A program made the translations under genes and the position numbers. A DNA stretch of 38,351 nucleotides, taken from positions 1 through 38,351 of IMG/VR virus record IMGVR_UViG_3300010151_000040. The stretch is one strand, 5' to 3'. The stretch's first letter is position 1, and each line of letters opens with the position of its first letter. Below the pieces are notes generated by a model. The model searched no databases and had not been told where the DNA came from. It worked only from the letters and a program-made list of their open reading frames with translations. Below are positions 6,878-15,147 of the stretch, in pieces. This DNA comes from a virus.

Positions 6878-7342
6878 ATGATTAAAGAGATAAAAGAGAT
6901 AGTAGAGTATGCTCTCTATAAAATTGATTCTTATAGTGATGATGCTCTAGCAATGGTAGTTCGTACAGGGATGGCAGAATCAGGATATAGGGCATTGAAA
7001 GGCTACGGTGAAGGAAACCCTGCAATTGGATTTTGGCAGATTGAACCAGCTACTATGAATGACATGATAAATAATTATATACACTACCGATCACATTATA
7101 AGAAGAATCTTATTTCCCTAGGAATGAATTTTGAAAACGATACAATTATGTCTGTTATGTCGAATATGGCAGTACAGGCAGCACTATGTAGACTTCATTA
7201 TCGTAGAGACAAACACCCAATACCATCTTGGGATGATTTGGAAGGTCAAGCAAGTTATTGGAAGCGAGTATATAATACTGTTGAAGGCAGAGGAACAGTT
7301 CAGCATTTTATGAAGACCAATAACGATGTTGGATTCGATTAA
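6878..7342 (+). CDS. Peptidoglycan lytic transglycosylase / lysozyme-like endolysin
   Basis: The 154-residue protein shows the goose-lysozyme/SLT pattern: catalytic glutamate in GMAESGYRAL (E34), then GNPAIGFWQIEPATM (46-60), equivalent to the GLMQIMPAT motif of SLT enzymes. A later helical part has YWKRVYNT near residues 127-134. It would cleave the glycan backbone, either for host lysis or as a virion-associated entry enzyme. There is no signal peptide. Membrane-protein genes follow immediately, which favours lysis. No clear ribosome binding site precedes the ATG. Confidence 0.7.
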   Translation: MIKEIKEIVEYALYKIDSYSDDALAMVVRTGMAESGYRALKGYGEGNPAIGFWQIEPATMNDMINNYIHYRSHYKKNLISLGMNFENDTIMSVMSNMAVQAALCRLHYRRDKHPIPSWDDLEGQASYWKRVYNTVEGRGTVQHFMKTNNDVGFD

Positions 7343-7562
7343 ATTAATATTCATTAATAGACCATTTTCTAGTTTAAGCACATCCTTTGGTGGTTACCTG
7401 CTATCGTTGACAGAATTTTTAACTCCTCTTTTAAGATTTTTAATCCTAGTTTTTAGTACCGTGACAGCATTTTCCGTAGCATACGTTCATTATAACAGAG
7501 CAAGGAGAGAATGGCATGGCGAAAAAAACTCCGGTAAGAAGGACAATAGTAACACCAGATAA
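7326..7562 (+). CDS. Small membrane protein, holin candidate (78 aa)
   Basis: Overlaps the end of the transglycosylase gene by 17 bases and the phosphoesterase start by 47. Hydrophobic segments SFGGYLLSLTEFLTPLLRFL and ILVFSTVTAFSVAYVHY (about 20-58) give one or two membrane helices, followed by a charged tail (ARREWHGEKNSGKKDN). Size, charge pattern and position beside the endolysin-like gene suit a holin or a spanin-like partner. No named family is certain. Confidence 0.5.
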   Translation: MLDSIKLIFINRPFSSLSTSFGGYLLSLTEFLTPLLRFLILVFSTVTAFSVAYVHYNRARREWHGEKNSGKKDNSNTR

Positions 7563-8292
7563 GCATTTTCCTTTAGCCTATATGCCGGCTATCAAAGTTG
7601 TTTGCAAAGCTATAGAAATTTTAAAACCTGATTCTTATATTGATTTAGGAGATACAGGTGAATGGGAATCCTGTTCTCATTGGAAATGGAAGAAGAAGAA
7701 AAGACCTCCCCTTGAATATCAAATGCCTTCAATTGAAAAAGACATAATAGATGTTAATAAAGGTATGGATATTATTGATGAATCTTTAGATAAGGTCAAT
7801 TGCTATAATAAGCATTTTTGTGAGGGAAATCACGAAGATTGGCTTAATCGCTTTAATTACGAGCATCCCTATTTAAATCTTTCTGTATATGATGCATTGC
7901 AATTAAAAGATCGTGGCTACAGCTATCATCCTCTAGGAAAATATTTAAAGATAGGTAAATTGCATTTCTATCATGGACATCATTATGGTACTATCAATCA
8001 TGCTAGGAATCATCTTATGAAACTAGGTGTTAATATTATGTATGGTCATCATCACGATGTACAGCAGGCATCTGTTACACATATGGATGGACAGAAGTCT
8101 GCCTGGTCAATTGGATGCCTGAAAGATATGAGTGATGAGGAAAATAAATGGCTAGGATATCGTAAAACTAATTGGAGTCATGCTTTTTCTATTGTAGATT
8201 TCTTTGAAAGTGGGTATTTTACGGTACATGTAATTCAGATAATTAAGGGCAAAACCTCCCTTTGGGGCGAGATTATAAATGGGAATAAGTAA
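7516..8292 (+). CDS. Calcineurin-like metallophosphoesterase
   Basis: The 258-residue protein carries the full metal-site set in order: DKH (D15, H17), GDTGEWE (45-51), GNHED (104-108), YHGHHYG (152-158) and GHHHD (177-181). The family hydrolyses phosphomono- or diesters at a two-metal centre. Substrates in phages include nucleic acid ends, 2'-3' cyclic phosphates and cyclic nucleotides, and cannot be told from the motif alone. It sits inside the lysis-like cassette with a good AAGGAGAG binding site, and its stop overlaps the next ATG. Confidence 0.85.
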   Translation: MAKKTPVRRTIVTPDKHFPLAYMPAIKVVCKAIEILKPDSYIDLGDTGEWESCSHWKWKKKKRPPLEYQMPSIEKDIIDVNKGMDIIDESLDKVNCYNKHFCEGNHEDWLNRFNYEHPYLNLSVYDALQLKDRGYSYHPLGKYLKIGKLHFYHGHHYGTINHARNHLMKLGVNIMYGHHHDVQQASVTHMDGQKSAWSIGCLKDMSDEENKWLGYRKTNWSHAFSIVDFFESGYFTVHVIQIIKGKTSLWGEIINGNK

Positions 8293-8552
8293 TGGACATC
8301 TTTCAGGTTATAGAAACATTAGGAGTTCCTATTGCTGTATCAGTAGGTTTAGGATATGCTCTTATGTACTTGATAAAGTTTATTACTAAGGATATCAAGG
8401 CTGATATAAAGAATTTATATGAAATTACCGTGAAACTTATAGATAGTAATAGACAGGCTAAAGATGAAACTAAAAAAACTATGACAGCAGTTAACACAAT
8501 TAAGGATATGTTTATAAAGTTTATCAATGGATTCAGAAGCGGAAAAGATTAG
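8292..8552 (+). CDS. BhlA/UviB-like holin
   Basis: The 86-residue protein has one N-terminal membrane helix (VPIAVSVGLGYALMYLIKFI, about 12-31). A charged coiled-coil tail follows (DIKADIKNLYEITVKLIDSN and KDETKKTMTAVNTIKDM). This is the layout of BhlA/UviB-type holins, which sit at the membrane and release or assist the endolysin. It starts in a TAATG overlap with the phosphoesterase gene. Assignment rests on layout and position. Confidence 0.55.
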   Translation: MDIFQVIETLGVPIAVSVGLGYALMYLIKFITKDIKADIKNLYEITVKLIDSNRQAKDETKKTMTAVNTIKDMFIKFINGFRSGKD

Positions 8553-8694
8553 GTGGGAGAAAATAGAGAAAAGATTGTCTCATTTAGAGGCTCTTTCACA
8601 TCCTTCTGTAAATTGGGAGAGAAAAATACGATCTGTAGAAGATGCCTATAATAGATTATATGATTTAATAAAAAATAAAATAGGAGATAAGTGA
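8527..8694 (+). CDS. Hypothetical 55-aa helical protein
   Basis: The frame begins 26 bases before the preceding stop and reads MDSEAEKIRWEKIEKRLSHL and on, ending LYDLIKNKIGDK. Charged, helical and soluble, with heptad-like spacing. Its start resembles that of the protein at 4250-4723 (SEAKERIRWEQ against SEAEKIRWEKI), but I treat this as chance or a short shared helix. It is coupled by ATG/TGA overlap to the next gene. Function unknown; perhaps a lysis-cassette partner. Confidence 0.5.
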   Translation: MDSEAEKIRWEKIEKRLSHLEALSHPSVNWERKIRSVEDAYNRLYDLIKNKIGDK

Positions 8695-8846
8695 TGCCAC
8701 AAATAATTGCATTCATAACAAAAACATTGTTAACTGAAAAAATAATGAAAGTAGTTGTAATTGCTTTAGGAGATTATCTAGTAAGGAGTTCAAAAAACAA
8801 ATTAGATGATATAGCTTGGGCGCAGGTTAAAAAAGCATTAAAATAA
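8694..8846 (+). CDS. Small amphipathic or membrane-associated protein (50 aa)
   Basis: Starts in a TGATG overlap with the preceding stop. The N-terminal half is hydrophobic with scattered lysines (MPQIIAFITKTLLTEKIMKV then VVIALGDYLV); the C-terminal half is charged (KNKLDDIAWAQVKKALK). It could be membrane-active or an amphipathic helix pair. It closes the lysis-like cassette. No family recognised. Confidence 0.5.
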   Translation: MPQIIAFITKTLLTEKIMKVVVIALGDYLVRSSKNKLDDIAWAQVKKALK

Positions 8847-9617
8847 ATGAATGATATAAAATTACAAGAGGGACATCCTATTGATGAGAATCTACGACCT
8901 TTAAAAGTAGGGGATAAAAGTAGTAGCTTGGAACTTGCTGATACAGATAATGGTGCAAGAGTAAGAGGCGATCTTGAAATAACAGGAAGCATACCAAGAG
9001 TAAAGACTAATCGTATAGTATCACATAACCTTTATATTGCTGATGATACTTCTATATATATGGATTCAAGAAGGGGCGAGTTCTATATGTTGGAAAATGG
9101 AAGAGAATTTAGTTCTTCAGGTAGTGCTTATGCAGGTATGATCTTGGGTTATACAAGAATACAAAATGATGGGACAAATTCTCCTGATAATGTAATATCA
9201 TTAACTACCACTATGACAGTTCTCCAAACAGCATCAGGAACAGATGTTGGAGTTACCTTTGTAGCACCACCATCAGGAAATGTAGAAATTCAATTTAGTT
9301 GTTATTTTTATTCAAGTTCAACAACAGTAGGGTTTGCATTATCTGATAATGCAAGTTTTAATGAAGTAGATGAAACCCACACTTACGATCAGGGTGCATA
9401 TAGAATGGATGAAACAGACTCCAATACAATAAATATTCCATTTGCAGTTACAGGCTTGACAAGTGGAACAGAATATACATATTATATTGGGGCAGAAGAA
9501 GTGATAGGTTCAACGGCAAAAATATATCATGGCAGATTTAGATTAACTGGGAGTCATTATCCACCAATAATAGTTAAGGCAATAGCATTGCCTGATACAA
9601 TAAGAACAGGAGAATAA
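8847..9617 (+). CDS. Beta-rich virion protein, fibre- or decoration-like
   Basis: The 256-residue protein begins with a segment common in tail-fibre-like proteins (PLKVGDKSSSLELADTDNGA then RVRGDLEITGSI, about 18-49). A Ser/Thr/Gly-rich beta-sandwich-like region follows (TMTVLQTASGTDVGVTFVAP, GLTSGTEYTYYIGAEEV). The latter part resembles a fibronectin-III or carbohydrate-binding sandwich. No cysteine network and no signal. It starts just after the preceding stop and is followed without gap by the next gene. A decoration, whisker or fibre role is inferred. Confidence 0.5.
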   Translation: MNDIKLQEGHPIDENLRPLKVGDKSSSLELADTDNGARVRGDLEITGSIPRVKTNRIVSHNLYIADDTSIYMDSRRGEFYMLENGREFSSSGSAYAGMILGYTRIQNDGTNSPDNVISLTTTMTVLQTASGTDVGVTFVAPPSGNVEIQFSCYFYSSSTTVGFALSDNASFNEVDETHTYDQGAYRMDETDSNTINIPFAVTGLTSGTEYTYYIGAEEVIGSTAKIYHGRFRLTGSHYPPIIVKAIALPDTIRTGE

Positions 9618-10442
9618 ATGCCTACTTTTACAGGACAAGCATTTGCGAATTTTTATAAAAGAATTTTACAGGTAAGCCAAACTACCAATACAGGTGTTGA
9701 TTCTACAACTCGTTTTATTGAGGATGGTACAGGTGTTAAAACTGCTATAGGAATAGCCGATGACCAACTATTAGTAAAGCCGATAAATGATAATTCTATT
9801 TCTACTTTCGATGTTCAAAATAATGCAGGCAATGGGATATTAAAGGTAGATACAACTAATTCACTTGTTAAAGTAGGAGCATCACAAGTAAGTGCCACTA
9901 CTCAATATGCTCATTTTGGATGTTCATCATCAGAAGTGGTTTCATTAAATTTTTTAGCAGATACACATTATGCTATACCATTTACTAATACTCAATATGG
10001 TGCAACTTCTGCAAATTATGCAATGGGTACTTCTACAACAGGCAGTTTTAATGACACAAATCCTGCTACAACTTTAACTATATCAGGTACAGCACACGAA
10101 ATTGTAAGAACATATTGGTATGTAATGGACAACATAACAATAGATGCAGTTAAATGGCTTCATGCTGCTGATGCTGCAGCAGGAGAAGCAACAGCAGGGC
10201 ATTTAATGGCTTATACAGTTGATATAGCCAATGGTTCAACAAGTGGTGATTTAACATCAGGTACTGTTGTAGCAGATGGTGCAAATATAACCAATGCAGG
10301 TTATGAACAGATATATTATCAATCAATGACAGTTCAATCAGCAGATGTAGATGCAGGAAAAGTTATTCTATTTACTTTTGCATCAGATACAGTTAATAGT
10401 GATTATTCAATTAATGCAACAGTTAAATATCATATTAGATAA
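9618..10442 (+). CDS. Beta-rich virion protein (274 aa)
   Basis: The N-terminal part (FANFYKRILQVSQTTNTGVD) looks like a fibre anchoring segment. The repeat-rich middle and the C-terminal TGSFNDTNPATTLTISGTA and AGKVILFTFASDTVNSDYSI parts suggest a beta sandwich like those of surface fibres of marine phages. It follows the preceding gene without gap and precedes another virion protein. It may form the same appendage as its neighbours. No enzymatic motif seen. Confidence 0.5.
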   Translation: MPTFTGQAFANFYKRILQVSQTTNTGVDSTTRFIEDGTGVKTAIGIADDQLLVKPINDNSISTFDVQNNAGNGILKVDTTNSLVKVGASQVSATTQYAHFGCSSSEVVSLNFLADTHYAIPFTNTQYGATSANYAMGTSTTGSFNDTNPATTLTISGTAHEIVRTYWYVMDNITIDAVKWLHAADAAAGEATAGHLMAYTVDIANGSTSGDLTSGTVVADGANITNAGYEQIYYQSMTVQSADVDAGKVILFTFASDTVNSDYSINATVKYHIR

Positions 10443-10454
10443 GGAGAAATAATT

Positions 10455-12164
10455 ATGCCAAACGGACAACCTGGTAACGGATTTGGAGGAGGGGGTGGAT
10501 ATTCACCTCCACCAAAAGGTACTTACGAAGGATCAGCAAGAAGAAATGGAAAGAAAAAAGAGCCTGTAACAAGTGTAAAAAAATCTATTGGTCATGTTGC
10601 AAGTGGCTCAGATTCAAATAAATTAATGTCATTTAGCCAATCTTTAAATACTGCAAGTGATGATGCTACTCTAACTTCTGTTAATGATGTTATACCAAGT
10701 AAAGTTGTTGTAACAAATACAGGTAATATTCCTACTCTTGCTATCTTTGTTTATGAAGAATATACTGATACTGATACAGATGCAGGACAAGCAACTGTTC
10801 AGACAATGTTACTACCAAATGAATCTGCAACTCCTCCGATAAAAGCAGCGATAGTTGAGGCAGGAAATAATCCATTAAGAGCATTAAATGGAACTGCAAC
10901 TGATTTTACTACAACACTTGGCGATACTTCTAATACAACAGCAGATTTTGAATCTGATTCAGGTGATAATGTTGCATCAGGTGAATTTAACAATACAGAT
11001 GATCCTGTTGTTTTTCAAATTGACAATGGGCATGAGAAATATCGTGTAGGAGATTATCTCCGTTGCGAAAATGAAATTGTAAAAGTAGAAGGCACTTATG
11101 ATGATAATCCAACTACATCAGCAGTTGCAGATGATCATATTGTAGTATCAAGAGGACATTTTGGTAGCACAAATGCAGTACATAGTGGAACTCCTGATTT
11201 AATGTTCCCTTGCACTAATGAATACCATGATTATGATATAAAATTACAAGGTAATTCACAGCTTGTTTCAACTGATGGTTTAGGTAGATTTAAATTATCT
11301 AATTTCTTTGGATATGGGAGAAAAAATGCTACTGCTGATAATGAAACTTTTGGTGTTGTTGCAGGTTCGGTTTGCTTCAGATTTTGGAGTAAGGCATACC
11401 AAAATGTATTTATGGGTGGAACAGGTGCAACAGGTGGAACAGGTGGTTCTAATATTCCAATTTCCCCCTCAACAGATTCAAAATTAACTGCATCAACTGC
11501 TTATGCTTTTAATCTAACTATTGATGATTCAAGTGCTGTTACTGTTAGTTTTACAACTGATAGTTCAAATACAAACTTTGGTGGCTCTAATGGAGTAATA
11601 GCAAAGATACAAGATGCTATTAATACTGCTACAAGGACAGCAGGGAATAATCTATATGGTTATGGATGTACAGTTTCTATTAAAAATGGTGGATTAAGAT
11701 TCACATCATCATCAAACTTATCACCACATGATGGAACAAATGGATCTAAAATATTACTTGCTGATGCAGGTAGTGGAACTAATCTTTTTGAAGGAACATC
11801 AGGAATATTCACTGATATATTAAATGTTCCATCAGCAGTTGCTCCTGTTATATCTCCTGTTTCTGTTTATGATCCTATTACTTATACAAAGACACCAAAT
11901 ATAGGTGCGATGTGTTATGATAATGGGGAAGGAGATTTAATATATAATAATAATAAAGTGGGGAAAATTAATTATGAAACAGGTGCTTTCGATATGACGA
12001 TTCCATCTTTACCAAATGCAGAATTTGAATTTTCACTTTCTCACAGTTCTGTTTTTGCAGGTAAATTAGACAATGCAAAAGAAGATTCTAATAGTCTTAT
12101 TGGAATCTATGGCAATGTAACAAATAAAAATATGACAGGTGAATTAAGGATAGAGGTCTTTTAA
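10455..12164 (+). CDS. Multidomain virion protein, possible head fibre or whisker
   Basis: A 569-residue protein. The N-terminus is Gly/Pro-rich (NGFGGGGGYSPPPKG), then basic (RRNGKKKEP). A beta domain follows (SKVVVTNTGNIPTLAIFVYE), then an acidic middle, a short Gly-rich hinge (GGTGATGGTGGS near 325-336) and a segment near 340-445 (STAYAFNLTIDDSSAVTVSF ... SIKNGGLRFTS). That segment has the look of the flagellin-hook IN motif of flagellar hook-associated proteins. The C-terminus is again beta-rich. It probably lies on the capsid or neck surface. Domain calls are by eye and tentative. Confidence 0.45.
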   Translation: MPNGQPGNGFGGGGGYSPPPKGTYEGSARRNGKKKEPVTSVKKSIGHVASGSDSNKLMSFSQSLNTASDDATLTSVNDVIPSKVVVTNTGNIPTLAIFVYEEYTDTDTDAGQATVQTMLLPNESATPPIKAAIVEAGNNPLRALNGTATDFTTTLGDTSNTTADFESDSGDNVASGEFNNTDDPVVFQIDNGHEKYRVGDYLRCENEIVKVEGTYDDNPTTSAVADDHIVVSRGHFGSTNAVHSGTPDLMFPCTNEYHDYDIKLQGNSQLVSTDGLGRFKLSNFFGYGRKNATADNETFGVVAGSVCFRFWSKAYQNVFMGGTGATGGTGGSNIPISPSTDSKLTASTAYAFNLTIDDSSAVTVSFTTDSSNTNFGGSNGVIAKIQDAINTATRTAGNNLYGYGCTVSIKNGGLRFTSSSNLSPHDGTNGSKILLADAGSGTNLFEGTSGIFTDILNVPSAVAPVISPVSVYDPITYTKTPNIGAMCYDNGEGDLIYNNNKVGKINYETGAFDMTIPSLPNAEFEFSLSHSSVFAGKLDNAKEDSNSLIGIYGNVTNKNMTGELRIEVF

Positions 12165-12229
12165 TGCCTAAATCTAAATATAAAAAGAAACCTATGAAGT
12201 CAAAGAAACCTAAAAGAAGGAGATATTAA
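12164..12229 (+). CDS. Lys/Arg-rich micropeptide (21 aa)
   Basis: An open frame exactly bridging two genes through TAATG overlaps at both ends (12162-12166 and 12227-12231), a sign of real coupled translation. The peptide begins MPKSKYKKKPMKSKKPK and ends RRRY; 12 of 21 residues are Lys or Arg. The AAGGAGATATT inside its end is the ribosome binding site of the next gene, so the frame may exist partly by chance. If real, it could bind DNA. Confidence 0.35.
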   Translation: MPKSKYKKKPMKSKKPKRRRY

Positions 12230-13191
12230 TGGCTACTTCATCTACATATTGTACACATAGAGATTTAAAAGATATATATCCTAATCTAGATGAGTTTGAT
12301 GCTAAAACCCCTATATATGGATGGTCAACAGTATCAAGTAATAAATATGCTGCCCATAATAGTGGCTTAGTTACCCAACTATTTGCAGATGGAGAGGATT
12401 TGGGTCCAGCACAATCTGCTCATACTGATTTAAATGTTGAAGGAGAATGGTTTTATAATTCAGCAGAGGATATATGTTATTATTACTCAGCAAGTACACC
12501 GGCAGATAAGTTAATGGAGGCAGGAGAAGAATTTTCAACACTAATAACACGAATTATGAAAAATGGATCAAGATATGTTGATTCTCGTATTGATAGTGGC
12601 GTTCCAAGAGATGCATTTAAAGACAAAGAGGGTAATTATGATTATTTTCTAATTAGAACAGCATCCTTAGTTTCTATATATTTTCTTATAAATTCTCATA
12701 ACCCTGGATCAGATGTTGCAGAAAAATTCTTAGCAGAGGCTAATTTTAATATTGATCAGATAAATACTGGTAAAACAAAACTATCTTATCAAGTTACAGC
12801 AGATTCCGCAGGTGGAGTTGTTAGAGAGGTAACTTCTCCTCAAGCAGGCAATCCTTTATATATAGTAGATACTAGGGGTAGATATGCAGGTGTTTATGAT
12901 TTAATGAAGATAATTATAACTACTGCAGGGGCGATAGGAACTGCTAAGTTTGATGTATATAATAAAGATGATACAGGTTTAAAGCAAAATAAAGTTTTAG
13001 ATGCAGAGCTTATTACAGGAGATTATCAACATATAGGTGGAGGTCTTCAGGTTAGATTTTCAGGTAGTACAGATGCTTCTGCTGCAACCGTTAACGATGA
13101 ATGGGAAATAGAGTGCTGGGGTCAATATGAATCTCTAGATGATTCTCCTGGTAGTGGTACAAATACTAGATTGACTCGTAGGACTTATTAG
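12229..13191 (+). CDS. Head-tail connector (adaptor) protein with inserted beta domain
   Basis: The N-terminal YCTHRDLKDIYPNLDEF and the helical part TLITRIMKNGSRYVDSRIDS (about 105-124) followed by DYFLIRTASLVSIYFL resemble the helical head-completion adaptors (gp36/DUF1320-like) that sit under the portal. A beta insertion (residues about 28-95) and a C-terminal beta domain (about 195-320) enlarge it beyond the usual 120-150 residues. Position before other neck proteins and the tail tube supports the role. Moderate certainty. Confidence 0.5.
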   Translation: MATSSTYCTHRDLKDIYPNLDEFDAKTPIYGWSTVSSNKYAAHNSGLVTQLFADGEDLGPAQSAHTDLNVEGEWFYNSAEDICYYYSASTPADKLMEAGEEFSTLITRIMKNGSRYVDSRIDSGVPRDAFKDKEGNYDYFLIRTASLVSIYFLINSHNPGSDVAEKFLAEANFNIDQINTGKTKLSYQVTADSAGGVVREVTSPQAGNPLYIVDTRGRYAGVYDLMKIIITTAGAIGTAKFDVYNKDDTGLKQNKVLDAELITGDYQHIGGGLQVRFSGSTDASAATVNDEWEIECWGQYESLDDSPGSGTNTRLTRRTY

Positions 13192-13200
13192 TTATAAATT

Positions 13201-13635
13201 ATGGCTACAAGTTTTACAAACAATTGGAAGAATATCTTAGATAAGTTGCAAAGTGTAATTAGATCGGAATTTAAAAATACTTTGCCCACTTATAAAGGTT
13301 TTGATAATGATCCAGCTGGATCACAATATCTAAGGCTAATACCTATAGGTAGTGATCTTCTAGGATATAATATAACATCAGAAACAAGGGAATTTAGTAT
13401 AAATATGATTCTACATTTTAAGAGTGCAAATATAAAAGAAACAGCTTTAGATCACATACTTAGGCTAGTTTCTAGATTAGAGTCTCTTATAGTAGACAAT
13501 ATTTCTATGACTCTTACTGATAGTAGTAATTTTTTTAATTGCAGAATTGAGTCTACATCGTTTGATTCAACTAATCCAGAAGAACATATTGTTACCCTTG
13601 ATTTTAAAGGTGTACATATGGGCAATATAAGTTAG
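13201..13635 (+). CDS. Tail terminator / head-tail joining protein
   Basis: The 144-residue protein has an N-terminal helix (NNWKNILDKLQSVIRSEF), a beta region (EFSINMILHF), a helix (ALDHILRLVSRLESLIV) and a final strand (EEHIVTLDFKGVHMG). This is the alpha-beta order of tail terminator proteins (lambda gpU-like), which cap the tail tube. Its place directly before the tail tube gene is the standard one. There is no clear ribosome binding site, and only nine bases separate it from the previous stop. Confidence 0.55.
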   Translation: MATSFTNNWKNILDKLQSVIRSEFKNTLPTYKGFDNDPAGSQYLRLIPIGSDLLGYNITSETREFSINMILHFKSANIKETALDHILRLVSRLESLIVDNISMTLTDSSNFFNCRIESTSFDSTNPEEHIVTLDFKGVHMGNIS

Positions 13636-13645
13636 GAGAAAAACA

Positions 13646-13822
13646 ATGAAATATGTATTAAAAAAAATAACATCAATATCTGCTATAAATGATTGGCAAG
13701 GTCTTGGCAAAGAAGTTGCAGAAAAATTAGAAAAAGGAGAATCTGTTGAAATAAAAGATGCTCCTAAATCCTTGCTTGATGGTGGATATTTAGTAGAGAA
13801 TAAGAAAAAAGGAGATAAATAA
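13646..13822 (+). CDS. Hypothetical 58-aa protein between neck and tail tube genes
   Basis: Good ribosome binding site (TTAGGAGAAAAACA-ATG). The sequence reads MKYVLKKITSISAINDWQGL, then KEVAEKLEKGESVEIKDAPK, ending LVENKKKGDK. The form (short strand, helix, strand) is typical of small joining proteins found between the terminator and the tube gene. It ends in a TAATG overlap with the tube gene. No named family. Confidence 0.6.
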   Translation: MKYVLKKITSISAINDWQGLGKEVAEKLEKGESVEIKDAPKSLLDGGYLVENKKKGDK

Positions 13823-14814
13823 TGGCAACTTTAGACCAGACTGTATATTCAGGTAAACAATATGAAGCATTTATTTCAATTCAGTCAGATGCTTTGGGAA
13901 CAAATGATGTAAGTGGAACATTGTATAAATTAAGAGTTCCAGAAGTTAGCGATATTGATTTTTCAGCTGGGTTTCAAACTGCTGATGTAGAAAGAACTGG
14001 TCAAAGAGTTTTAAGACCTACAGATCATATCAAGGTGTATAAAGGTGGTACTTTCACATGGGCTTTTGATGGCTTGGTAGTTGAAAATGAAGCATTGCTT
14101 CAAACTTTATTACAATTAGTAAGCGAAGATGCTTCTCCATCAGGAACTGTCTCAATACTTGGGAATCAGGGAACTGTAGCCTATGAGCAAGGTGCAACTA
14201 CAGGAGAATATGCTTGTATAGTTTTATCTTCTCCTGATGCCGATAAAGATAGATTAATGCACAGTTCTATATTGCAAGAACTCACTTTGAGTATGAGTCC
14301 TGCAGATAACGGAGGTTTGCTAACAGCAAGTGGAACTTTTTGGAGTGGTTATCAGCCTGTTATAGGGGCTGAAAGCACAGCTGCCGATGCTACTGCTGTT
14401 GATTGGTCTAAAGGATACTTTGATTGTACGACTTCTCAAATAGGTGGAGATGATGTTGTGATGAATAACTTTTCATTAACAATATCTAATCCAGCTACAA
14501 GAGTTGGGTATGAAACAGTAAATAGTATTACTGGAGAACCAACTGCTTATATGAGAGGTGGACAAATATCAGTTACAGGTAGCCTTAGTGCGAAATTAGA
14601 TGATAATGTAGCTCAAATCATTACTGAAGATTTCCTTATTGGAACTTCTACTAATGTTAGCATAGGAGATGGCTCATCAATAGACTTCGATATACCAACA
14701 GCTAAATATACAGGGCATACACATACAAATGTAGATGGAGGTATGTTTGTTGATCTTCCATTTATGGGTACAGCAGATGGCTCTGGTGCATTAGTTACTA
14801 TTATTGCTACTTAA
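13822..14814 (+). CDS. Major tail (tube) protein
   Basis: The 330-residue protein fits the hexameric tube subunit. Beta-rich segments include EVSDIDFSAGFQTADVERTG (about 37-56) and GQISVTGSLSAKLDDNVAQI near 254-273, with a central helix (NEALLQTLLQLVS). The place before a frameshifted chaperone and the tape measure is diagnostic of siphovirus tail modules. It would polymerise around the tape measure. Length is slightly above average, suggesting an added surface domain. Confidence 0.75.
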   Translation: MATLDQTVYSGKQYEAFISIQSDALGTNDVSGTLYKLRVPEVSDIDFSAGFQTADVERTGQRVLRPTDHIKVYKGGTFTWAFDGLVVENEALLQTLLQLVSEDASPSGTVSILGNQGTVAYEQGATTGEYACIVLSSPDADKDRLMHSSILQELTLSMSPADNGGLLTASGTFWSGYQPVIGAESTAADATAVDWSKGYFDCTTSQIGGDDVVMNNFSLTISNPATRVGYETVNSITGEPTAYMRGGQISVTGSLSAKLDDNVAQIITEDFLIGTSTNVSIGDGSSIDFDIPTAKYTGHTHTNVDGGMFVDLPFMGTADGSGALVTIIAT

Positions 14815-14838
14815 TATGAATAAAATTAGGAGTTAAAA

Positions 14839-15147
14839 ATGAGTAAAAAAACCGTAGAACTCAAATCTAAGAGAAAAGTCGATTTAAAAGAAATGTTAAT
14901 AGATGAAGTTGATTTTTGTAACGATGTGGCAGTAATGAAATATGAAAATGGGGAGATTTCTCATATTAGTGGTCTTTCAAAAACTCGTACTGCATGGCTT
15001 AGACGAGGTATTAGTGGTGGAGACTTTAAATCGTTCAAGACTGGGGCAGATGGATATCCGGTTGATTCAGTTTTAAAAGAATTATCTGAAGAAGAAAAGA
15101 ATGAATTGGTTCAGTTGGTACAGGAGTATCAGAGCCTGGGGGAATAG
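14839..15147 (+). CDS. Tail assembly chaperone, short form (G-like)
   Basis: The 102-residue product begins MSKKTVELKSKRKVDLKEML and ends EYQSLGE. It lies between tube and tape measure genes, the position of lambda G. It has a good AGGAGTTAAAA binding site. Ribosomes that slip -1 near its stop would make the longer G-T fusion (see 15141-15596). It would bind the tape measure protein and bring in tube subunits during tail assembly; it is not part of the finished virion in known systems. Confidence 0.75.
   Translation: MSKKTVELKSKRKVDLKEMLIDEVDFCNDVAVMKYENGEISHISGLSKTRTAWLRRGISGGDFKSFKTGADGYPVDSVLKELSEEEKNELVQLVQEYQSLGE
15136..15147 (+). other. Programmed -1 frameshift site
   Basis: The zero-frame codons are CTG GGG GAA TAG (15136-15147). 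The glycine tRNA on GGG (15139-15141) can move back one base and still read GGG (15138-15140) because five Gs run in a row (15138-15142). Translation then continues through GGA ATA GAA in the -1 frame, which stays open to 15596. This is not the classic X-XXY-YYZ heptamer but a poly-G slip next to a stop codon. Confidence 0.65.
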
